A stretch of 64,000 nt of DNA from Gibbula magus (GCA_936450465.1 OW388290.1:30059457-30123456); one strand, 5' to 3'; shown: positions 1-11,989, counted from the first letter of the stretch. Numbers and translations: made by a program. Notes: generated from the letters alone by a model not told the origin.

Positions 1-1060
1 TTTCCGGTGTACTTATAAGATACAAAAAAATTCAAAAATTACTATAGGCGTTACATACAATGAAAAAAGGATATTCATATTCAGTGTTACAATTTCTTCA
101 ATCCCTTTGACCCATAGGAAACTTATAGTATATTTCTCGTTAGCGCATTATTTTCCCAATAACAACATTACACGCACCCACAGGAGTTGGTCAACTATAC
201 ACCCCCCCCCCCCCCCCCCCCCCCCCAAATTAATTAAGGAGACTGCCAAACCGGGGACAACCGTTCCAGCTCGTTAACGAGGTGTGCAATTTGACTGATA
301 AAGATTGAAATACCAAAGGGGTCAAAAATCAAATACACAGAGGTTCAGAATACACCTGTGTATTGAAGATCGCCTTAGTTATTCATGTTGCTTTTATTGC
401 CTGACAAACACATCTTGCTTCTATACAACAATATATTCGGCGTATGGTATAGAACAAAAACAGATGCACTCACCATGAGCAAAGAGTAACAATACAGATG
501 TGAAATTACATGTTGATGTTTATTATAGTGATTTTTCTGTGTACCATTATAGACTGGAATAGAGTATATTTCATTAAGTCTGATGTGCCAAAATACCATA
601 TGTGATAATTTGAGTTCACATAATCTCACTCGACTTGAATATATATCCCAAAAGGCCACATATTTCACAATTACCTAAAGTTGAGTTACGTTTTCACATA
701 TGTACATGAAGCCGCATTTGTGCACCCATTTTACGCATCTATAGGACCCACTAGTAAACCAACTGTGTCTTCTTGAGATAATTTTCCAAAATTACATTGA
801 TTTACGCGCACTCCTGTCTTGGTGCATTGTAGTTTTTCTCACTATACTGAACGGGGAAAAATAGTTATTTTCAGTAGCTGTCAGTTGTGCTCGATATATA
901 TGATCGATGATAACATTTTACATATGGGAACAACAAACTCAATGTAGAGAATCTAGGGAGGTTTAGACATAATAACACATTAATACAACAGCATTTTTTC
1001 CAGAGTTGTTGATATATCGACATGAAAATATACCTGACAGAAATCATGGGTACACAGAGG
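1..1060. other. AT-rich DNA without a recognisable gene
   Basis: I see no gene or named repeat here apart from the C homopolymer at 202-226. Open frames are short and show no family resemblance. The minus frame at 375-668 (97 codons) has no recognisable domain and is within chance expectation for this composition. Confidence 0.5.
202..226. repeat. poly-C tract, about 25 nt
   Basis: An uninterrupted run of C in otherwise AT-rich sequence. The length is likely polymorphic or affected by sequencing error. It may be a true homopolymer or a site of assembly uncertainty. Confidence 0.9.
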
Positions 1061-1064
1061 AACA

Positions 1065-1690
1065 GTAGATGGCGTTTACCACTGCGCTACCCCGCCCGTT
1101 ATTTAAAAAAAAATAAGTCATTTGTTCAAATCATAAACATTTATAACAAAAAATGTTTTACCTTAGTTTTACTTTTTTACAATATCTGTTTTACTGCCAG
1201 AAAATGATTTTATATTTTACATTTTATTAGGATATATGTGTCTCTTTATGTATATACATTTATACTCAAATATATAGCATTAACTTTCCATGTTTTTATA
1301 TCATCCAGTCTCTCATAACCCTAACATGTGGTTGTATATCTATATATATTTGTTATGTGAGGTGAGACCTTAACCGTCTGTCTGTGTATCTGAACAGACT
1401 ATCTTAATTAAAGAGTTGTGATCATCACGACCCGTGCACAGCGTGTATTGAGTTGTGTAATGCCAGTGAATCTCCTTTGGCTGCCGCTAATTAGGGGTAA
1501 TAAATTAATTTCGGTTTAGCTTTGCATTGTCGGACAAAGGCGTTATTTGTGTAACGGCATGTATATTACATTACATTCAAGAACTGAATTTTGATGACAT
1601 TTTACTTAGGAGAAATAATTGTGTTTTGTCATGATTGAACCATGTTTTAATTATACCCTCCCGCCATCTAGATAATTCCGAATATTTTGT
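1065..1690. repeat. local duplication, copy 1 (pairs with 1,950-2,570)
   Basis: This stretch aligns over about 600 bp with 1,950-2,570. Both begin with the tRNA-like head of a SINE (A-box complement at 1,079-1,089) and then share blocks such as 'tcatttgttcaaatcat', 'atctatatatatttgtta' and 'ggctgccgctaattagg'. The copies differ by substitutions and small indels, so the duplication is not recent. Copy 1 keeps only the SINE head; copy 2 keeps head and body. The short frames at 1,022-1,207 and 2,021-2,224 are shadows of this repeat. Confidence 0.85.
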
Positions 1691-1726
1691 TAGTATCTCA
1701 CCATAGCATGTGTATTATGCAGCAAA

Positions 1727-1985
1727 TATTTTAAAGAGGGGGACGTGAAGTGATTTGGAGTTTAACGCCCCTCTCAAGAGTATTTCACGGCTGCTAGTAT
1801 TATGGCAGGGAGAAAGCCCACGAACCATGGTACTACGCTGAAATTCAGTGTAGCATTGCACCCAAACCTCACTGCGTATAGAACAGTTCTCTACTGCAGA
1901 CAAAGCTGATGTGATCTTGGCGGGGTTTGAACTCCGGATCCGAAGCCGAAGACGTTTACCACCCGCTACCCGCCCCTTATTTTTA
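1727..1985 (-). mobile_element. tRNA-derived SINE, minus orientation
   Basis: Read on the minus strand, the element starts near 1,985 with a tRNA-like head. An A-box-like word lies at 1,959-1,968 (one base short of consensus) and a B box GTTCAAACC at 1,924-1,932 fits the Pol III consensus. The body contains 'ctgctagtattatggcag' and the tail ends near 1,730. A headless relative sits at 18,093-18,325, and the head alone recurs at 1,065-1,105 with a canonical A box TAGCGCAGTGG. The body resembles SINEs I associate with molluscs. The family name was not determined. Confidence 0.75.
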
Positions 1986-2570
1986 ACATACAAATTACAT
2001 GTTGATTTGAACTTGAAATTATGTCATTTGTTCAAATCATTAACATTTATAACAAGAAAGGTTTTACCTTTAGTTTTACTTTTTTACAATATCTGTTTTA
2101 CTGCCAGAAACTGAGTTTATATTTTGCATTTTATTTGTATAGATATATCTCTTATGTAAGTACATTTATACTCAAATATATAGCATTAACTTTCCATGTT
2201 TATATTTTATCCAATCTCTCATAACCCAAAAAGATGGTTGTATATCTATATATATTTGTTATGTGAGGTGAAACCTATGTCTGTGTGTCTGAACAGAATA
2301 TCTTAATTAAAGAGTTGCGATCATCACGGCCCGTGCACAGCGTGTATTGAGTTGTGTAATGCCAGTGAATCTCATTTGGCTGCCGCTAATTAGGGGTAAT
2401 AAATTAATTTCGGTTTAGCTTTGCATTGTCAGACAAAGGCGTTATTTGTTCAACGGCATGTATATTCCATTACAGTCAAGAACTGAATTTTGTGATTACA
2501 TTTTACGCAGGAGAGTTAATTGTGTTTTGTAACCATGTTTCAATTGTACCCTCCCGCCATTTTGTATATA
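1950..2570. repeat. local duplication, copy 2 (pairs with 1,065-1,690)
   Basis: Second copy of the duplicated block, adjoining the SINE at 1,727-1,985. It differs from copy 1 mainly by extra sequence just after the SINE head (about 1,984-2,015) and a few small deletions. Homology stops near 2,570, where copy 1 ends in unrelated sequence. Confidence 0.85.
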
Positions 2571-3779
2571 TAACGACACCAGACTGGGTGGCGCCAATTT
2601 GATTACCTAGATTTAATCTACAATTATGACGAACAATACCTATGTCTACGCAGCATGTGATTGTGAAAATTTGCCTTTATCGCGTTTTGTTCTTTTTAGT
2701 TGAATGAATTCAAATCACATGTATTCAATGGTAAATGTCAATATTATTACTTCAAACATAATTGATATATTATAATATACAGAGCATCCTGGAAAATATT
2801 ATTTGTCAATCTAATTCATTAAGAACCTTATATGTTGTTAAATAATGGTCTCTCATAATTAGCTGTGCATACGATTCTGGACGTTTAAAAAGCAGTATTC
2901 TAGTCCAATCTGATAGGATTTATACGCACGCTTAACATTATTTCCGGTTTGTAGCATTAAAAAGTACCTTAGTTGGCTTAAATATTAGGTTTATTTAATG
3001 AATAATGACACTAGTTATGATGATACTGAACATTTCTATAAACTCAAGGCTATTTGGCTTGGCTGCTAACAGAGCCTTATAAGGTTAACAAGAATTACAT
3101 ATATTGACAATAGGTGTACAACTTAACACGTGGTGACAGCATATGGATAGTTTGATCTAGGTAGCGATATTTTCTGTTTGAAATAAAGTATTAATATTAA
3201 ATATTGAAGGCTATACGTTGAACGTTTTTTAATAAAATTGTTTAAGTGTGGTGATGGTATAAACCAAAATATGAGAAAGATATTTGTCAAGATCATATAT
3301 TTCCCTTTATCATTATTTTAAGCTGAATCAATATAACCCATCATTGTTAACGAGTAATAGTTAAACTACACCGGTATGTAGGTAAGTGAGTTCACAATAC
3401 ATTAAGGTAATATTAATGTCATTGGATATTAGATGCTATACAAATGCATTAGAATGTCTAGCTTCCAAAGACAAGAAAACGGTACGCACCAGTAAACCTG
3501 TTTTATACAATCTTGAAAGCAAACAGATTTTGCCTATCATCTTGGAGTATTTTTTATTCCAAAATCGTATAACAAATCAGTTCTCTTTAACACTTAATAG
3601 TGTAGATATCGCATTCGGTGTGACACTTACCATGCTAGTACATTGAGTAGTGAAACGTCCTGAGTTAAAGTCCAGTGATGAAGGTGCTGTGATGGGAGGT
3701 TACCGGCTGTCATGTATAGCGTTATAGAATTTCATTGAAGTGCGATAAGTAATCAATCGTCATGAGTTTCATAACTACC
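2571..3779. other. AT-rich DNA, nothing recognised
   Basis: No repeat relationship to the rest of the window, RNA gene or protein domain was recognised. The plus frame at 3,386-3,646 (86 codons) has no identifiable motif and is treated as chance. Confidence 0.4.
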
Positions 3780-4116
3780 TGTCGCAAATGGAATAGTATA
3801 CTCAAATAGTACACTTATATCAACATCTTATTACATTCAATGCAACAGGTACTGAATATGTATTTTAAAATATTTGTTAAAACTTTGTATATGAACTATA
3901 TGGCAAGTGAATAAACTTCTCTCAAATAAATTGCCACACAATCATGGAATATATATTGAATATCTGTCGCAAGTCGTGTCATACTCAAAAGGACATTAAA
4001 TCAGCTTGTCACACATCCTTACATCCTATGCATCATGTAAAGAATGTATGCTAAGATCACATCTTTGTTTATGAACTATATGGTATGTGAGTAAACCTAG
4101 TATCTTGTGATTATAT
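3780..4116. repeat. degenerate flank of the 86-bp satellite
   Basis: Two decayed units are visible, each starting with a 'tgtcgcaa' word (about 3,781 and 3,967) followed by 'atactcaaa' and a degraded AATCA-type word. Between them the phrase 'atgaactatatgg' occurs twice (about 3,893 and 4,071), about 178 bp apart, suggesting an older higher-order repeat of two units. Confidence 0.6.
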
Positions 4117-4715
4117 GTCGCACATGATGTAATACTCATAGAGCACAATTAAATCAACTTTTTATATTTATACTTTCACTTACATGCTATGCCTATATAT
4201 ATGTCGCACATGATGTAATACTCATATAGCACAATTAAATCAACTCTTTATATTAATACTTTCACTTACATGCTATGCCTATATATATGTCGCACATGAT
4301 GTAATACTCATATAGCACAATTAAATCAACTCTTTATATTAATACTTTCACTTACATGCTATGCCTATATATATGTCGCACATGATGTAATACTCATATA
4401 GCACAATTAAATCAACTCTTTATATTAATACTTTCACTTACATGCTATGCCTATATATATGTAGCACATGATGTAATACTCATATAGCACAATTAAATCA
4501 ACTCTTTATAGTAATATAGTAATATTTTCACTTACATGCTATGCCTATATATATGTCGCACATGATGTAATACTCATATAGCACAATTAAATCAACTCTT
4601 TATATTAATACTTTCCCTTACATGCTATGCCTATATATATTTCGCACATGATGTAATACTCATATAGCACAATTAAATCAACTCTTTATATTAATACTTT
4701 CACGTACATGCTATG

Positions 4716-4722
<7 letters not shown>
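4117..4722. repeat. 86-bp tandem satellite, about seven units
   Basis: Unit starts, marked by 'gtcgcacatgatgtaatact' or one-base variants, fall at 4,117, 4,203, 4,289, 4,375, 4,461, 4,555 and 4,641. The period is 86 bp, except one 94-bp unit caused by an 8-bp internal duplication near 4,510. Units are nearly identical, so this part of the array is young or homogenised. It runs directly into a (TA)n tract. Confidence 0.95.

Positions 4723-4779
<57 letters not shown>
4723..4779. repeat. (TA)n microsatellite
   Basis: About 28 uninterrupted TA dinucleotides at the right end of the 86-bp satellite, which itself carries a short 'atatatat' in every unit. The TA run probably expanded from the last unit. 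Confidence 0.95.
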
Positions 4780-4782
<3 letters not shown>

Positions 4783-5390
4783 CAAGACCCCACGCCATGA
4801 GAGCGTAGATTTTGTAGATTTTGTCAAAATGTGAAAACTGAAGTTCAATTAATTTCAGAATTCCACTTTTACAACGACCTCAGAAGTAATTTAATCAAGA
4901 TGTTTATAATGTAACGGGGCCTTTAGATCTTTTTATCAAAATGTGAACGGAAAATAGTCCCAAACGCATACAATGCATCTGTACAACCATAAGAAATATG
5001 GTTTATAGATGGAAATTATTTTTATCATTCTTATATCTATTTACTTTCTTATTTAATTACTATTATAAACCCGTATCATTGCTATTTTACCTACCTATAT
5101 TTACGAATATGGTGTACACTGTTTTATCTTGTAAAGTGTCCCATTAGCCAAAACTTGGCTCGTTGTTTAATTTATAGTTTATGTCCTTTATACATGCTTT
5201 TAACAATGTATATTTAACTTGTGACATTATGATAAAATATATCTGTCTGTCTGCCTGTCTATATCTATCATAACTGTGTATCTGAACTGCTATATCGATC
5301 CATCTATATTCATTTTTATGTAAGTAGATATGTTCATGAGATGAAACTTATAATATCTGTGTAAGTTACTAAATCATGTTAGTCATTATG
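4780..5390. other. AT-rich DNA, nothing recognised
   Basis: Spacer between the 86-bp satellite and the 18-bp minisatellite. No coding, RNA or repeat signal was recognised beyond short 'ctgtctgt' tracts near 5,250. Confidence 0.4.
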
Positions 5391-5392
5391 CC

Positions 5393-6090
5393 GAATTGGT
5401 CATACTTTCATCAAAGGTAATTTTTTCTATTAAAGACGTTTGTATCATCAAAGTAATTTTTTTTGTTTACCAAAGTCAATTTCTTCTCCAAAGTAAATTT
5501 TTCATTAAAGTCATATTATTATCAAAAACAATTTGTTCATCAAATTAAATGTTTAAATTAACAACATTTATGTTATCAAAGTAATTGTTTTCATCAAAGT
5601 CAATCTTTTCATCAAAGTCATTTTTATCATCAAAGTTAACTTTTTCATCAGAGTAATTTTTCTCATTAAAATCAATTATTTCATCAAAGTCAAATTCTTC
5701 ATCAAAATAATTTCTTTTTTTAAAGTAAAATATACCATCAAAGTAACATTTTTCATCAAAGTAAATTTGTTTCATTGAAGTCATTTTTTTTCATCAAAGT
5801 AACTTTTTTCATCAAAATGTATTCTCTATTTAGGTAACTTTTGCAATTAATATTAATTAATCCATTAAAGCAAATATTTCCATCAGAATAATTTTTTCAT
5901 CAAAGTCTTTTTTCCCATCAAAGTCAAAATCTTCATACATATCATTTTTGTCTTCATCAAAGTCATATACTCCATTCAAGTCACTTTTTCTTTAAAAGCA
6001 TTTCTTTTCATCAAAATAGTTTTTAATTAGAGTAATGTTTTGTTAGCAATGTTCAAAGCAACTTTTTTCAATAAAGTTACGTTTTGATGA
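5393..6090. repeat. degenerate minisatellite, about 18-bp period
   Basis: Built from variants of 'catcaaagtcaatctttt'. Because 18 is a multiple of three, the minus strand stays open from 5,784 to 5,545 and would encode a repetitive acidic/aromatic FDEK-type peptide. That open frame is a by-product of the period rather than evidence of a gene: neighbouring units carry stops and frame changes and no domain is visible. Confidence 0.8.
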
Positions 6091-6186
6091 AATTATTTTA
6101 TTTTTTATTACAACATGGTAAAAAACCTGTCTGAATATTTACAAAACTTTAATCTTATTTAATCACCTTTACAAATATTTAATCTC

Positions 6187-6327
6187 AGAGTAAATATGGA
6201 GTAAATATGGATTAAATGTGATATTTACTCCCCTTTACTCTGTTGTAAATTGTGTCTTTAATCCGGAGTAAAGGGGAGTAAAGGGGATTAAATGACATCT
6301 TTAATCCATATTTAATCCGGATTAAAT
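6187..6327. repeat. nested fold-back (imperfect hairpin)
   Basis: An internal arm of 17 bp, tttactcccctttactc ending at 6,240, is perfectly complementary to the arm starting at 6,266. Outside it, GTAAATATGG/ATTAAAT words on the left pair imperfectly with AATCCATATTTAATCC words on the right. The arms consist of AGTAAAGGGG and GGATTAAAT subrepeats. It may be a MITE fragment; no target duplication was identified. Confidence 0.7.
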
Positions 6328-7732
6328 AGGACTTTTTCATCCAGTGTTAATATTTTCATATTAAGGTGTAACATAGATAATGTTGTGCTTTAATTTCCAC
6401 TTATGATGTTATCATCATTCAGATTGAATACATAAATAATGCGTAATGAAGATAAATTATGTCAGTTGCTTATTTAATTAAACACCTGTGAAATGACGAT
6501 TAAAAACAATATCCAATGGACTGTCATATGTAAACCATTATTGATCCATTCTTGAAACATAGTGTGCTTAATATAATATATGTTCGCTTTAAAATGACAT
6601 ATCAATCATGTTTGAATCATTTACACCAACATGATCCCTACCATGTTTAAAATTTTGTAAATGTGTGCAGAATCAGGCACCTTTATTAATTTTCACATAA
6701 AATATGTCTTATATGTCGATGAATAGTTGTCTATCATCAAAAAAAATTTTCAAAATTGTAAAAAAAACCCATAAAGAAGTATTCTTTGACTGCTGACTAA
6801 ACACTTATACTTTTCAGGTTTAGATTAAGACTTCGAAAACTTAAGATATTGGCAATTGAAAATCATACATAAAATTATGATAAAATCAACTGAGGTGAGT
6901 ACTTTCTGTCGCCTGGCAGTTTATAATGTATCCCATAAAGTTGCAATTGGTGTCAGATTTGGTGAGATGAATAATCATTATTTCTCTAAAATAATACAAT
7001 GTGAACATAACCTGATTGTTAATGAAGTGTCTAGTCAGTGCCATTTATCACGTGGTCAGGATGAGCGTGATTACTGGACACGCTGCGAATATATAACCAA
7101 TTATCGTTTTATTTCTATTTTGTGATCACTCCTTTATGTTGGTAAGTTAAGGCTGGTCGACTATGATAAAAGGAGTGTTTTTCTCTCACTGACGCGGCAG
7201 ATTGAATACATTATTGCACGGTTTCTACTGATCTACGTTGCTATCTGACCAGCCACTGTTAAACAACTGTGGTCGTTGCGAAGAGGATTTGTCTTTTGAA
7301 TATGTACATTCCGATTACTGTATTAAACCTGTATTTGAGCCTAAAGCTTATATTGGTTATAGTACCAATGTAGGAAACTTATAAAGAAAATCTATTTGTA
7401 CATATCTTATTTACTTATCAAAGGCTTACGAATACTTCATTTCTGAATATTTGTTTGTCCCTTCTACACTCATAATACTGTATTTGACTTTGAGATTGAC
7501 CAACAACTGAATGGAGGGTATATGACATACAATGGATTTCGTACTACGGTAGGGAAGTAATCATGTTTCGAATCGTAATATAATTAAGCTATTTCAACAT
7601 AAATTTGACATTCAGAAATCATGTTTAATTTGAACAGTAGTTATAATTCAATCAATCGTTCATTTATATGAACATTTGTACAACACCGATATACATCTCT
7701 AGAGCTCTGTTCGACTGCTCAAAGTCACTTCG

Positions 7733-7796
7733 TATTATTATTATTATTATATTATTATTATTATTATTATTATTATCACTATTATTATTATTATTG
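7733..7796. repeat. (TTA)n microsatellite in unit A
   Basis: Trinucleotide tract with one interruption. The equivalent tract in unit C is at 31,182-31,230; unit B has no tract at the corresponding place (about 22,320). Confidence 0.9.
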
Positions 7797-7916
7797 GATG
7801 TCACTGTTCATGGCCCATCATCCCTGAGGATCACACAACACATGCAGCCATGACGCACACCAACTTAGTGTCACTTGCCAATCCTTACGAGATACCCAAT
7901 TACAGCTGAACTGAAT

Positions 7917-8266
7917 ATGCTTAAAGAATTAAAATCAGGTCTCTTCAATTTGTCTCGAGATTTAAAAAGTTTGAACAATAAGTTTGACAATTTGGCGGTC
8001 GAAGTGCACGAGAAGTTCGAGGGGTTGAAAGCTGAAAATCACTAATGAGAGAACGTCTAGATGATTTTGAGTGCCGAAGTAGACGGAATAATTTGATAAT
8101 TCACGGGATTCCAGGTACAGTAGACGAGACTTTGGAAATCTTCGAGCAAAAAGTGCGTCTATTTGACACTCTCGACATTGAAAATGTGAACGACATATAC
8201 ATAGACAGAGCACATCGATTAAACATGAGGAAGACAAATTCGCCAATTATTACTTATGGTTACTGA
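7917..8266 (+). pseudogene. LINE ORF1-like fragment, broken (unit A)
   Basis: Aligns with the better-preserved copies at 22,457-22,806 and 31,332-31,646. Translation in parts gives an amphipathic coiled-coil stretch, then RRNNLIIHGIPG and a DIYIDRAHRL motif, the pattern of the RRM-like region in L1-type ORF1 proteins (Transposase_22-like). This copy has a deletion of about 20 bp near 8,040 and a smaller one near 8,158, which break the frame. After RAHRL the frame ends within about 15 codons, so no CCHC knuckle or C-terminal domain follows. Identification by motif is fairly firm; the LINE clade is not resolved. Confidence 0.6.
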
Positions 8267-8288
8267 TGGTAGACAGATTGTTCAGTAC

Positions 8289-8374
8289 AGATGGGTTCAT
8301 TGTGACGACAGAGGTGCAAATATATGGGAACAGATGGCTTCATTGTGACGACAGAGGTGCAAATATATGGGATG
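8289..8374 (+). repeat. 43-bp tandem duplication in unit A
   Basis: The 43-bp segment beginning 'agatgggttcattgtgacga' is present twice, at 8,289 and 8,332. Unit C has the same doubling (32,265 and 32,308). Unit B has a single copy (about 22,822). Confidence 0.9.
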
Positions 8375-11300
8375 AGAAGTCTTTACATGATGATTGCAGT
8401 CTTAACGATGGATATTTTATGTTAATGATTTTGGATGCTAAATTAACACAGACACTTTATGTAAGTGTTAAGTACCCTTAGTGTTGCCTAGTTAATCACT
8501 CGTACAAAGTGCATACTTGATACAAACTGAACTTATTCAGCATGCAATGGATATTCAACTCGATAGGACCTAGCCAGGGGTCATTAGCAAAGCTGGATGT
8601 ACATGAGCTTGACTTACTTTGGAAAACTTCGATGACAGCACATTTTATGTAGAACGGCTTACAATGGGCAGCGTGTTAAGTATATTACCACGATAGTAAT
8701 TAAAGAAATGACAAACATCAAAATAGAGTTTATGTCCAAATTTTATCATCAAACAGCTATTGAAGTGTGAGTAATATGGGTGGGCGTTTATTTAGATACT
8801 CATCATTGTGAGTGTTGTCTTGTAAATCAATACTATCCCACATTTATTAAGAGACACAATTACGGAAATTACAACTTGTTAATATTGATGCTGTATGGCA
8901 GTTTGGGCCATAGAATACATAAGTGATTTGAATGGTTAATATGGGACAATATCTTTAAGATAAATTTACAAATACTAAATTTTGCAGTTTTAGAATCAAG
9001 TTTTACAAGCAGTTTATGGCATATGTTGTTTTCGTTTTTTAGCAATTCTTATTTTAAGGACCCTTTTAAACCATGACAAACAGCTAAATAATTTATATTT
9101 ATGAAAAATAAATTCCATGAAAAATAAATTTCAGAAAAATGTGAAGGGATCATACTCTTCTATGAAACTGAGCAAAGACTTGTCCTGTTGTGTAACACAA
9201 TTTCAACATGGCAGTTCTAACTGATGTCACAATTCAAATGACACCTAACTGACATTCAAACATATCAGAAAACGATAATAAAATACCTTGCATGGATGAA
9301 TAAAAATGTAGCTATCAAAATCGATAATAGACAAAATTCCTTTTAAACAATGTTTTACTCTTGATAAAAATCGTAAAATAGAATTAAGCATAGGAATTAG
9401 GTTGTGCTCAAGTTCTCAACTGGTTCAAATTTTAGGAATGATCGGAGTTTGAGAGTACTGTGAGTACTTGAAGTGTATAGAAGCTGACTGTAGCAATATA
9501 TTTGAATTATATACCAATTTCCAATTGACATTCCCAGTTTTGAAATCTGATATGAGAGAGCTATTTGCATGTTATTGATATAAAACTGACGTCTGCAAAT
9601 CGATATTTTATGATATTTGGAAGTAAAAGATAAAAGAGGCTTGTTTCCTTTTTAATAGAACACTTAATTATCATTCAAGATCCTCAATTTAGTTGAAGAC
9701 GGAATTACATGACACCATGCGATTGATGTCAAAGCCAAACATGTTTGAAATATCCGGAAACATCCAAAACATCACATAAAATTCAACATGCAGTCTTTAA
9801 AGTGATAGTCAAACACTTTGACAACCTACAATTTTCAATTTCCTTTAGAAAATTTGCACAGTTTTTTTATTTGTTGAATACCCCAATGATTATTTCAATG
9901 TTACACACAAACAATGTAATAAAGAAACACACATTCATGATCATCCAAGGTTGTTTGGATACCCATATACACATATCACCAGTGTTTTTTTCATCATGAA
10001 CCTCCTTATTGATCGCTAAGAAAGTGAGTCTTGTTAAGAATCAAATTTGACCAATGAAAAGAATTGATATGAGGTGATGAAAACGTGTCAATGGGCAAGA
10101 GATCATATGAGTGGCTGAAACTGTGAAACCATGGAAAAGTGGTGAACCTTCAATGGCAAATAGGATTGTTTGACGATTAACCAGAGGTGATTGCATAGAT
10201 TCATATGGCCAATCAAGTAAGCTGTTTCATTGGCTAATATCAATTCCAAGTAGGATATCTGTTAACACCTTCTTCTGAAGGAAACTTCTAGAGGTATTAT
10301 TGGGGCCTATCAGAACATTAAGGACTACATGTAGCTGACCAAATATTTAAACTACGACATGAGTGAAAAGGAAGAGTTATACAGAAATAACACTGGTTTG
10401 AACATTTCTAATTCAGTCATTGAAATCTATAACATACCTAGATAACCTTCATATTTGTCATAAATTCAATATAACTATCATATAATTTGAATAAACATAT
10501 AGTTTCAGCTTTTCAACATTTAAAGTCCACTAAGTGTGGGTGTGCCTTAATGTGATATGGTATGAATCCCTTATCTACAATAATTGCAATATCGTGCGAT
10601 CATCTAGGGGATTAGGTAGTCATAAATGTGGAGTATCCTCAAATAGATGGATATTCAAGAAGTAGTTTCACCGTTACAATATACTGAAGTGAGTGTCTGA
10701 TACTATGAATAAGCAGACTGAGTTTTAATTTGTTTTTATGCTTAATATACAAGTAGCAACATATTGGTATTTATGTCAAATAAAGCACAACCCGTTATCT
10801 GTTAGTTAATCTAACAAAGCCTACAATAGCAACTTGACGCTATTCCCAATTCAAAGTAAACCAAGCTGATCATATTAAACATGTTGCTGTTTGAGACGCA
10901 TGGGAAAACTGAGAAAACACCGCACCGTTTTAGCACCATGTCATATTTTTGTGTCAGTTTAGACTTATATATGCTGTCAGTAGGTTGCCTTTCTCTCATC
11001 TTTGTGTTGACTTTGAAAATGAAAAAACTCTCTATATTTCTACACAACATTTCATGGAATCTTTAAAAAGTATATACCGTCAGGAACTCTCGTCTAAACA
11101 AAAGACGGACACTACGTCTGTTTGGACAAATTAAAGACTCGTAAAGACTACACAGTTTGCTTAAAATGGATTATTTTCCGAGGAATACAAGTTGCAAAAT
11201 CGTGCATCTACCGGGAAATGCACTCATATTGTTCGGACCTTTCTTTCTGATAACAGACCGCAGGCTAGCATGATCTGATGCTATTCAGGTAGCCAATCAC

Positions 11301-11569
11301 AGAACGTCTAACAAAAGCTTTCTTTGTGACTGTGTTTTGTCTGCATTAAACTGATGCAGAACACGTATACGGGGCATTCTCAGACCTTGTAGAGAGCACT
11401 CTGCAGAACCTGTTAGTTGAATTAGATACATTATTTTGAAATTGTTATTCCTCGGTACTAGGTTGATATGTACATGTAATCAGACTGAAAGACTACTTAT
11501 CAATAATTAAGAGGAATTAACATTTAAAACTATTTACTGAGCTAAAACTTAGTCTCATCAGCTTGAGAT

Positions 11570-11808
11570 TGAGAGAAGGAGATATAGCCACACCCCAGTG
11601 GAAGTGTTTGTAACCAATGCAGTTTAAATGTGAAGATGAGCACTTTATCCTGACATGCCCAAAGTACCAGCAGCAGAGGTCTGAACTCATCATGGCAACA
11701 GATGGTCTAAAAGACGTTGGGGTGTCAATAAAAGTTCCAGCAGCTATGGTTAACCCCATGAGTCACCATACTAGAACCTTTAAATTCTTATATGATATAA
11801 TTTTGTAA
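11570..11808 (+). pseudogene. possible LINE RT C-terminal relic (unit A)
   Basis: A short frame reads KCEDEHFILTCPKYQQQRSE, matching the C-terminal Cys/His pattern (C-x-n-EDE-HF-L-x-CP-x-Y-x-x-x-R) seen after the RT domain in several non-LTR retrotransposons. It ends with FKFLYD and a stop. The corresponding frames in units B and C are at 27,800-27,994 and 37,256-37,444. No RT catalytic motif was recognised between the ORF1-like fragment and this point, so the assignment rests on one short motif. Confidence 0.35.
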
Positions 11809-11989
11809 TAAATTAATTTGACCTCCATGGTAAGCTCTGTTTTCAATATGTGTTAATGTAGTCAGGCAGAATGGTGCAGAAAATCAGGTCAATTGTGCAC
11901 TTTGGGTGAAAAGTACCAAACTTTGCACAAAGATAGCTTATGGTATTTTGATTAAATTTGGTCTGAGGGCCAAGTCAATTTCGATCCAA

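Larger units (their letters stand above)
6346..11857 (+). repeat. macro-repeat unit A
   Basis: Co-linear and nearly identical, with scattered substitutions and small indels, to 20,808-28,040 (unit B) and 29,677-37,495 (unit C). It starts inside the unit relative to B, lacking B's first roughly 480 bp. It lacks the 1.6-kb Tc1-like insertion that B and C carry (A jumps directly at about 9,880). It ends at about 11,857, where B and C continue into about 1.2 kb more of the unit. It contains an ORF1-like fragment (7,917-8,266), a (TTA)n tract and a 43-bp tandem duplication at 8,289-8,374. Confidence 0.93.

Noticed and set aside
1924..1968. Functional tRNA gene
   Set aside because: A and B boxes are present, but the sequence is joined to a SINE body and no cloverleaf with a plausible anticodon arm was recognised.
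4117..4722. CRISPR-like regular array
   Set aside because: Units are contiguous tandem copies without variable spacers; it is satellite DNA in a eukaryotic context.
5545..5784. Acidic repetitive protein frame
   Set aside because: Arises from the 18-bp minisatellite period; no domain, and surrounding repeats are out of frame.
6856..7125. 89-codon frame (MKIIHKIMIKSTEVSTFCRL...) present in all three units
   Set aside because: Conserved in A, B and C only as part of the near-identical unit. No recognisable domain, and in the diverged unit D the corresponding sequence does not keep a frame. Kept out as a gene.
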